Shown: positions 58,793 through 64,000 of the stretch, piece by piece
Layout of the letters: every line of letters begins with the position of its first letter
How positions within the stretch are numbered: the stretch's first letter is position 1
Assembly: GCF_001544755.2 (NCBI RefSeq)
Contig: NZ_FCOF02000010.1
Coordinates: 124,001-188,000 of the forward strand
DNA from: Caballeronia catudaia
Lineage (GTDB): Bacteria > Pseudomonadota > Gammaproteobacteria > Burkholderiales > Burkholderiaceae
Direction of reading: 5' to 3'
Length of the DNA: 64,000 nucleotides
The notes under the pieces: model-generated
The model's input: the letters and a program-made list of their open reading frames with translations, nothing else
Database searches by the model: none
Told to the model about the DNA's origin: nothing
Translations under genes and position numbers: made by a program

Positions 58793-59008
58793 TTCACGCG
58801 GCCATCTCCTCTTACACGGCCGATGTAAGACCTGCATCGCGCTGTGCTTCATATCGAAGCGAGTTACATTGCGCCGCCTTCCGGGTGATCGCGCAACGGA
58901 GTACCATCTCGATATTCGCCGCACGCGATGCGATTCGCGCGGCACATTACTTGCTCAACGGCATGCGCTGTCCTTGAGCAACCATTATAAGAATCGCGCG
59001 GGGTCGTC

Positions 59009-59191
59009 ATGTTTCATTCCTTCATTCACTCACTTATCGAGTCCAATGCGCTATGGCTCATCTGGGCAGCCGTCGGTGTGCTGATTCTCGGCTTTTGCAT
59101 CGTGTTCGCCTCGGTCGTACTGGGCGAATCGGACGAGCCGCTCTATCGCGCTGCATCGCGTCGCGACGACGACAGCAAGATGACCGTGTGA
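59009..59191 (+). CDS. Small single-helix membrane protein
   Basis: The 60-residue protein has one hydrophobic helix (LWLIWAAVGVLILGFCIVFA) and a charged cytoplasmic tail with RRDDDSKM. Coding bias supports it, although no family is recognised. The ribosome-binding site is weak. It lies before and in the same direction as the TetR gene, 49 bases apart. Confidence 0.65.
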   Translation: MFHSFIHSLIESNALWLIWAAVGVLILGFCIVFASVVLGESDEPLYRAASRRDDDSKMTV

Positions 59192-59240
59192 GCGCGCGCC
59201 GTCGCGCCGCGATTTGACTTCGAAAGAGGTGCTGCCGACA

Positions 59241-59936
59241 ATGCCTCGCATGGGTCCGCCGGATCGGCGCACCGAGCAGAGACGTGAGCAGCGTCAGGCG
59301 CTGCGTGAGCGCATACTCGAAGTCTCGCGCGAGATCGTGAAGCGCGAAGGGTTCGCGTCGCTCTCGATGAGAAAGCTTGCCGAGGCGATCGATTACTCGC
59401 CCGCCGCGCTCTATCTTCATTTCAAGAGCCGTGGCGAGATCGCGCGGGCGTTGCGCATGGAAGGCCTCGCGAGTCTGCGTGACGTGTTTCTCGCGCATAC
59501 GACGATCGCGGACCCGGCCGCGCGGCTGAACGCAATGGCGCGCGCGTATGTCGAATTCGGGCTGGCCGAGCCCGAGACGTATCGGCTGATGTTCATGGAG
59601 CCCGCAGCGTGCGCCGATCCCGACGCGCAAGGCGACGACCGCTTGGGGAAAGCTGCCGCGACCGGTGCGGCGGCGCTTTCGCTGATCGCGGACGCGTTCG
59701 TCGAGTTGCGCGCGGCCGACCGGCTGCCGCCGCACGCCGCGCCGCTCGCCTGCGCGGAAGGGCTGTGGGCGAATCTGCATGGCATCGTCGCGCTGAATCT
59801 GAATGGCGCGTCGTTGCCCGAGACGCCGGCCGCGACGCTCGTCGAGTTGTCGCTCGACGCGTGGTTCGCGCCGGTCAACGGAATTGAAGCTCGAGGAACC
59901 GATCCTCGAAACCGACCCGACACTTCAACACGATGA
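59241..59936 (+). CDS. TetR family transcriptional regulator
   Basis: The 231-residue regulator has an N-terminal TetR HTH (RERILEVSREIVKREGFASL, then MRKLAEAIDYSPAALYLHFK) and a C-terminal ligand domain of the WHG or TetR_C family type (RAYVEFGLAEPETYRLMFM, then WANLHGIVALNLNGAS). ATG 59241 is preceded by AGAGGTG. Its stop overlaps the ATG of the next gene as ATGA, so regulator and enzyme are coexpressed. It may sense an acyl-CoA or branched-chain catabolite. Confidence 0.9.
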   Translation: MPRMGPPDRRTEQRREQRQALRERILEVSREIVKREGFASLSMRKLAEAIDYSPAALYLHFKSRGEIARALRMEGLASLRDVFLAHTTIADPAARLNAMARAYVEFGLAEPETYRLMFMEPAACADPDAQGDDRLGKAAATGAAALSLIADAFVELRAADRLPPHAAPLACAEGLWANLHGIVALNLNGASLPETPAATLVELSLDAWFAPVNGIEARGTDPRNRPDTSTR

Positions 59937-61042
59937 CCACCGAAGACATCCGTATCGACTCCGCCAACGGCATCGGCTTCATTGCGCTCGATCGTCCGAA
60001 GGCACTCAACGCGTTGACTCCGCCGATGCTGCGCGCGATCAGCGAGGCATTGCGCGCGTGGCGCCACGACCAGGCGATCCGCGCTGTTGTCGCGTATAGC
60101 CCGCACGTGCGCGCGTTTTGCGCGGGCGGCGACATCCGCTTCCTGTACGAGTCGGCGAAGGCGGGCGAGCGCGACGCGATCGACGCGTTCTTCACCGACG
60201 AATACAAACTCAATCACGCGATCTTCACGTTCCCGAAGCCGTATGTCGCGGTGATGAACGGCGTCGTGATGGGCGGCGGCATGGGCATCTCGCAGGGCGC
60301 GCATCACACCGGCGGGCTGCGCATCGTCACGCAGTCGACGAGGATGGCGATGCCCGAGACGCGCATCGGCCTCTTTCCCGACGTCGGCGTGAGCTGGTTC
60401 CTCGCGCGCACGCCGGGTGCGATCGGCCGCTATCTCGCCGCGACGGGCGCGAGTCTCGCCGCCGCCGATGCGCTCTATGCCCGCATGGCCGACGCCTATC
60501 TCGACGATGAAGCATTGCCGGATCTCATCGAGTCGCTGCGGCACCAGCGCTTCCTCGATGGCGTGGAGATCGTGCGCTTCGTGCAGACCGAGACGACGAA
60601 GCACAAGGTCGCGCCGATCCCGGAGAAGAGCGAGCTCGCCGCCGCGCGCACGATGATCGACAAGCACTTTGCGGCGGGCAATGGCGCGGCGATCGTCGCG
60701 TCGCTGGAACGCGAGGCCGACAACGGCAACGACTGGGCGAAGCGCACGGCGGCCGAACTGCGCGAGCGCTCGCCGCTGTCCGTCGATGTAGCGCTGCAGC
60801 AAGTCGACCGCGCCAGATTCTCGACGATGGCGGAAACGCTGCGCCGCGACCTCGATCTCACGCGCACGACGTTCGAGCGCGGCGACGTGATGGAGGGCAT
60901 CCGCGCGCGTATCGTCGACAAGGACAACGATCCGCGCTGGAAGATCGCGCGCGCCGAGGATGTGAACGCCGCTGACGTGGATAGGATGTTCGAGAGCGCG
61001 TGGACGCCGGCGGCGCATCCTTTGCGGCTGCTGAAGGACTGA
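59933..61042 (+). CDS. Enoyl-CoA hydratase/isomerase family, 3-hydroxyisobutyryl-CoA hydrolase-like
   Basis: The 369-residue crotonase-fold protein has VRAFCAGGDIRFLYESA, VAVMNGVVMGGGMGISQGAH and ETRIGLFPDVGVSWFLARTP, the ECH_2 pattern of 3-hydroxyisobutyryl-CoA hydrolases (valine degradation) with the catalytic Glu in PETRIG and Asp in FPDVG. The 369-residue length fits that subgroup better than classical enoyl-CoA hydratases of about 260. The TetR regulator overlaps its start. Other valine-pathway genes are not in the window. Confidence 0.88.
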   Translation: MTTEDIRIDSANGIGFIALDRPKALNALTPPMLRAISEALRAWRHDQAIRAVVAYSPHVRAFCAGGDIRFLYESAKAGERDAIDAFFTDEYKLNHAIFTFPKPYVAVMNGVVMGGGMGISQGAHHTGGLRIVTQSTRMAMPETRIGLFPDVGVSWFLARTPGAIGRYLAATGASLAAADALYARMADAYLDDEALPDLIESLRHQRFLDGVEIVRFVQTETTKHKVAPIPEKSELAAARTMIDKHFAAGNGAAIVASLEREADNGNDWAKRTAAELRERSPLSVDVALQQVDRARFSTMAETLRRDLDLTRTTFERGDVMEGIRARIVDKDNDPRWKIARAEDVNAADVDRMFESAWTPAAHPLRLLKD

Positions 61043-61046
61043 AACG

Positions 61047-61073
61047 CGAAGCGGCCCGTTGGGGCCGCTTTTG
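61047..61073. terminator. Terminator after the ECH family gene
   Basis: Stem AAGCGGCCC / GGGCCGCTT with a GTTG loop is followed by TT and lies about 6 bases after the stop, next to a converging gene. Confidence 0.75.
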
Positions 61074-61093
61074 ATTCGAACGCTTTTCGAACG

Positions 61094-61519
61094 TCAGCGC
61101 AATTCGCTGCCCGCCGTGAAGGCGCGCATGAAGACGAGCGCGCCCCAGCCCCAGATCGCATTGGCGATGAAGCTCGGAGCCAGACGCGGCAGCATGTTGC
61201 CGCTCGGCCAGATGCCGCGCGCCGGATCGATCACGAATGCGCCGACCGCGGTGAGCACGATGCCGCCGAACACGAGTGCGCCAATCCACGGTGCGCTGTG
61301 ATCGGGCGCAACGCGCAGAAGCCACGCCATCAGGACGGCGAAAACCGAGCTCCACAGCGCATTGGCGATGAATTCGGGAATGCCGAGCGGCAGAAACGGT
61401 ACGGTGGAAAAACCGGCTGGATCGACGAGCCCTGCTGCGTGCAGAAGCGCCAGGGTCGATTCGCGAAAGAAGAGCGCGGCGAGGAAACCAGAAACGAGCG
61501 GCAGGATGACTTTTTGCAT
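61094..61519 (-). CDS. Hypothetical four-helix membrane protein with an internal repeat
   Basis: The 141-residue protein has four hydrophobic helices. The segments PEFIANALWSSVFAVLMAWL and PSFIANAIWGWGALVFMRAF are near copies, pointing to internal duplication. No family is recognised. ATG 61519 gives a direct first helix (VILPLVSGFLAALFF). Confidence 0.75.
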   Translation of the reverse strand: MQKVILPLVSGFLAALFFRESTLALLHAAGLVDPAGFSTVPFLPLGIPEFIANALWSSVFAVLMAWLLRVAPDHSAPWIGALVFGGIVLTAVGAFVIDPARGIWPSGNMLPRLAPSFIANAIWGWGALVFMRAFTAGSELR

Positions 61520-61627
61520 TGGCTGGACCGCCTGAGGCCGGAAGGCGCGGTTCTCTACGATTATCGAAACGAGCGCCATTATAGTGGCGTCGCGCGCGCT
61601 TCCAAGCAGTGCGATGCGGATGCCGCG

Positions 61628-61873
61628 CTATTTCGCGATCGCGTCGCTTGCCGGGCTGTGGTGCAGCATGCGGTCGCTGTTCGGCGGCGGGGCCGGTTTC
61701 TTGACCGGCATGTTGTCGGGGTTGTCAGGACGCGTCGCGCTCGCGGAAGGCGTGCCGGGGGCGCTCGGTGGTTTAACCATCGAGGCGTTGTCGTCGGGGC
61801 GGGTGGTTTGGGCGTGAGAGGCGAGGGTCGTCAGAAGCAGAAGGGCTGCCGCCGCGAGATGATGCCGGGACAT
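61628..61873 (-). CDS. Small secreted hypothetical protein
   Basis: The 81-residue protein has a Sec signal peptide (HHLAAAALLLLTTLASHA) and a Thr/Pro/Ser-rich mature part with PPSAPGTPSASATRPDNPDN and VKKPAPPPNSDR, which is low-complexity. Such proline-rich periplasmic proteins are common and hard to assign. ATG 61873 begins the signal peptide; a longer frame upstream is unlikely. Confidence 0.6.
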   Translation of the reverse strand: MSRHHLAAAALLLLTTLASHAQTTRPDDNASMVKPPSAPGTPSASATRPDNPDNMPVKKPAPPPNSDRMLHHSPASDAIAK

Positions 61874-61936
61874 GTTCGGTCTCCGCAATGCGAGACCTGT
61901 CTGGTGTGCATCGCGCGTGCCCGGCACGCGCCCAAA

Positions 61937-61974
61937 ATGCAAAAAGCCCAGTCTTTCGACTGGGCTTTTTGCAT
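61937..61974 (-). terminator. Terminator after tRNA-His
   Basis: Arms ATGCAAAAAGCCCAGTC and GACTGGGCTTTTTGCAT around a TTTC loop form an unusually long 17-base stem with T tracts inside. It lies 11 bases after the tRNA 3' end on the minus strand. Confidence 0.9.
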
Positions 61975-61985
61975 GAAATTCTCGG

Positions 61986-62061
61986 TGGGGTGGCTGATGG
62001 GACTCGAACCCACGACGACAGGAATCACAATCCTGGACTCTACCAACTGAGCTACAGCCAC
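61986..62061 (-). tRNA. tRNA-His (anticodon GTG)
   Basis: The reverse complement folds as a 76-base cloverleaf, GTGGCTG acceptor, D arm with GTAGCTCAGTTGGTAGAG, anticodon loop TTGTGAT with anticodon GTG (plus-strand 62026-62028), T arm and encoded CCA. The discriminator is C and a G at position -1 (complement of 62062) is encoded, both features of tRNA-His. It lies downstream of dusA on the same strand. Confidence 0.95.
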
Positions 62062-62116
62062 CACTGTTACCGCGATCTCGACTGCTTCATAACTGCCGCA
62101 GCAATCAAGAAGCGAG

Positions 62117-62122
62117 ATTATA
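62117..62122 (-). promoter_or_regulatory. -10 box for tRNA-His
   Basis: A perfect TATAAT on the minus strand sits about 56 bases upstream of the mature tRNA. No convincing -35 box was found at 16-18 bases. Confidence 0.5.
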
Positions 62123-62179
62123 CGAACAAAGATTGCGCTTGCCTAGTCCTTTTGAGCATCTTTTCCCGACGCTCAGGCT

Positions 62180-63184
62180 TCAGGATTCGATCGCTTCCAC
62201 GGCCTCGCGAAGATGTCCGCGCGCCTCGTCGAAAATCGTCAGATCGCCGGTGGCGAGGCGCCGATTGTCCGACAGCACGCGACGCCATCCGCGCGCGCCT
62301 GCCACACCGCGATAAAGTCCGAGCGCATGCCGCGTCACGGCGCCGAGATACGTACCGCGCGCGAGTTCCTGGCGCGCATAGCCGATCAGCCCCGCCTCGA
62401 TCTCTTCGCGCGATGGGACCAGCGTATCCGCGCCATAGAAGCGCGTGTCGACGCCCGCGAGCACGTAGGGATTGTGATAAGCCTCGCGCCCGAGCATCAC
62501 GCCGTCGACGTGCTTCAGATGCTCTTCGACTTCATCGAGCGTCTTGATGCCGCCGTTGATCGAGATCTCGAGATGCGGGAAGTCGCGCTTCAGCCGATAC
62601 GCGTACTCATACTTGAGCGGCGGAATCTCGCGGTTCTCTTTCGGGCTCAGGCCTTTCAGAATCGCGTTGCGCGCATGCACGATGAACACCTCGCAACCCG
62701 CATCGGCGATCGTGCCGACGAAATCCCGCACGAACTCGTAGTATTCGACCGTATCGACGCCGATTCGATGTTTGACCGTCACCGGAATCGACACCGCGTC
62801 GCGCATCGCCTTCACGCAATCCGCGACGAGTTGCGGCTCTTTCATCAGGCATGCGCCGAATGCGCCGCGCTGCACGCGCTCCGAAGGGCATCCGCAGTTC
62901 AGGTTGATCTCGTCGTAGCCCCATTGCTCGCCGAGCTTCGCGCTTTTCGCGAGATCGCCCGGCTCGCTGCCGCCAAGTTGCAGCGCGACGGGCGCTTCGG
63001 CGGGCGTGAACGCGAGATGACGCGCGACATCGCCGTAAAGCAGCGCGCCCGTCGTCACCATCTCCGTGTAGAGCCAGGCGTGGCGCGACACGAGCCGATG
63101 CAGGGAGCGGCAGTGGCGGTCGGTCCAATCCATCATCGGAGCGACGGACACGCGGCGGGGGCTGATCTTCGATACGGCTGACAT
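62180..63184 (-). CDS. dusA: tRNA-dihydrouridine(20/20a) synthase DusA
   Basis: DusA is an FMN enzyme that reduces U20 and U20a in tRNA D loops with NADPH. The 334-residue protein has the TIM-barrel motifs VSVAPMMDWTDRHCRSLHRL, EINLNCGCPSERVQRGAFGA with the catalytic cysteine, VKHRIGVDT, EVFIVHARNAILKGLSPKEN and SINGGIKTLDEVEEHL. ATG 63184 matches the family start. It precedes tRNA-His, which is a plausible substrate. Confidence 0.96.
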   Translation of the reverse strand: MSAVSKISPRRVSVAPMMDWTDRHCRSLHRLVSRHAWLYTEMVTTGALLYGDVARHLAFTPAEAPVALQLGGSEPGDLAKSAKLGEQWGYDEINLNCGCPSERVQRGAFGACLMKEPQLVADCVKAMRDAVSIPVTVKHRIGVDTVEYYEFVRDFVGTIADAGCEVFIVHARNAILKGLSPKENREIPPLKYEYAYRLKRDFPHLEISINGGIKTLDEVEEHLKHVDGVMLGREAYHNPYVLAGVDTRFYGADTLVPSREEIEAGLIGYARQELARGTYLGAVTRHALGLYRGVAGARGWRRVLSDNRRLATGDLTIFDEARGHLREAVEAIES

Positions 63185-63362
63185 GGGCGACGGCGGCCGC
63201 GCTTTCGGGCGAACCGCTTGAATCTGAAGGGGAATCCACAATTTTACCGCAGCGCGGCAATCCAGTCGCGCGCATGCGCGTCACGTCGCAAACGCAAACC
63301 GCCGCGCTCGCACCGTGCTAGCATTTTCAAACCACCCCAAAAAGACGACATGGGAGGCAGAT

Positions 63363-63665
63363 ATGGCTACTTTGGCGATCGACGGCGTGCGCTGGACCAA
63401 CGACCGTGTGACCAGCGTGCGCTGGGGCAGTTTCGATCCGGGCACGAACGCCTGGGCCGCGCCCACGACCATCGTGGACGTCCAGCAGGTCGTGGACGCC
63501 ATCAAGAGCGGCAAGGAAGTCCGCACGCTCTTCACCCTCGGCGGCCGCGCATTTCTCGGCCCGAAAGTCGCCGCGCTGCCATACGCGAACGGACATATCG
63601 GCATCGAGGCGCGCGTGCAGGACGGGCAGATCGAAAAATCGCTCGAAGACCTGCCGGCCGTCTGA
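63363..63665 (+). CDS. Hypothetical protein
   Basis: The 100-residue protein begins ATLAIDGVRWTNDRVTSVRW and contains DVQQVVDAIKSGKEVRTLF. No family is recognised. GGAGG six bases before ATG 63363 and codon bias support coding. It is divergent from dusA. The next gene begins 64 bases later. Confidence 0.72.
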   Translation: MATLAIDGVRWTNDRVTSVRWGSFDPGTNAWAAPTTIVDVQQVVDAIKSGKEVRTLFTLGGRAFLGPKVAALPYANGHIGIEARVQDGQIEKSLEDLPAV

Positions 63666-63729
63666 GCATCTCGCAAAAGGGCGCCGTATCGCCGCACCAC
63701 GGCAGGCGCCCGGCTCGCGGAGACAAGCG

Positions 63730-64000
63730 TTGAATCGAGAACAGGCGCTCCGGTTCGAGACCGAATTCATGCCGCGCATCGTCGAACGCGTAACGCGTGT
63801 CGCCGGTCACGGCGTGCGCGTCGCCATTCTTCCGTACGAAAGCCCGTTCGTGCCGGCGCGCCTGCACGTGAGCGCGGAGCAAGCGCGGCGCGAGGGCGAC
63901 GGGCATCGGCACGTCTACGCCTGTGCGCTCAACGTATTTCTCACCTGGGACGCCGACGAGATCGACCGTCTCTTCGGCGCCGGCGGCGAGGCCCGATTCG
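63730..64000 (+). CDS. Hypothetical protein, 5' part only (runs off the window)
   Basis: A frame from TTG 63730 stays open to the right edge (90 codons). It reads NREQALRFETEFMPRIVERV and PYESPFVPARLHVSAEQARR, ending in AALFGAGGEARF-like sequence (LFGAGGEARF). A GGAG lies seven bases upstream of the TTG; ATG 63769 is the alternative. The product is not recognised. Confidence 0.55.
   Translation, partial: MNREQALRFETEFMPRIVERVTRVAGHGVRVAILPYESPFVPARLHVSAEQARREGDGHRHVYACALNVFLTWDADEIDRLFGAGGEARF

Overview
The window looks like core chromosome of a high-GC beta-proteobacterium of the Burkholderiaceae, most probably Paraburkholderia or Caballeronia. This is inferred from strong G/C bias at third codon positions, the proteins themselves, and gene orders typical of that family (lpxA-lpxB-rnhB-RNA methylase, divergent ppsR/ppsA, smpB/ratA/ratB, guaB-guaA). 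No species-level comparison could be run. I see no insertion sequence, prophage, CRISPR array, integrase or rRNA operon. Two tRNA genes are present (initiator Met and His).

Layout. 1-3485: lipid A biosynthesis (lpxA, lpxB) with rnhB and a SPOUT RNA methyltransferase. 3495-7233: ppsR divergent from ppsA, closed by a strong terminator. 7329-8708: NfeD plus SPFH membrane pair. 8771-10101: smpB divergent from ratA-ratB. 10108-15364: an EamA exporter, then guaB, an unusual repeat-tailed membrane protein, and guaA (GMP synthesis). 15423-16875: a less GC-rich alpha/beta hydrolase and thpR. 16963-22743: a D-Ala-D-Ala dipeptidase followed by a five-gene peptide ABC importer. 23034-24948: DUF1992 protein, tadA and an LD-carboxypeptidase.

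25246-42444 is a large purine and ureide catabolism block: a GntR/FCD regulator, an NCS1 permease, allantoin/hydantoin racemase, allantoinase PuuE, OHCU decarboxylase, allantoicase and ureidoglycolate lyase on the plus strand; a threonine aldolase; membrane urate hydroxylase PuuD and HIU hydrolase UraH on the minus strand; then an 8-oxoguanine deaminase, a LysR regulator and a BMP-type nucleoside ABC importer. Together these should import purines or allantoin and convert urate to HIU, OHCU, allantoin, allantoate, ureidoglycolate and finally glyoxylate plus urea. Xanthine dehydrogenase and urease are not in the window. I propose operator sequences for both regulators.

42519-54826 carries dodecin, mscL, a DUF2252 protein, glgX, an unlisted 39-residue protein, a TPR membrane protein, a PspA/IM30 protein, a small probable DNA-binding protein and a class A penicillin-binding protein. 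54395-55638 is a three-gene copper/periplasmic cluster. 55842-63184 holds initiator tRNA-Met, UPF0303, an SMR exporter, several small hypothetical genes, a TetR regulator translationally coupled to a 3-hydroxyisobutyryl-CoA hydrolase-like enzyme, tRNA-His and dusA. The last gene runs off the right edge.

The window is mostly ordinary core genome. The observations most worth a second look are the predicted GntR and LysR operators in the purine block, the tandem octapeptide tail of the guaB-guaA interposed protein, the 39-residue small protein after glgX, and the PspA/TPR pair.
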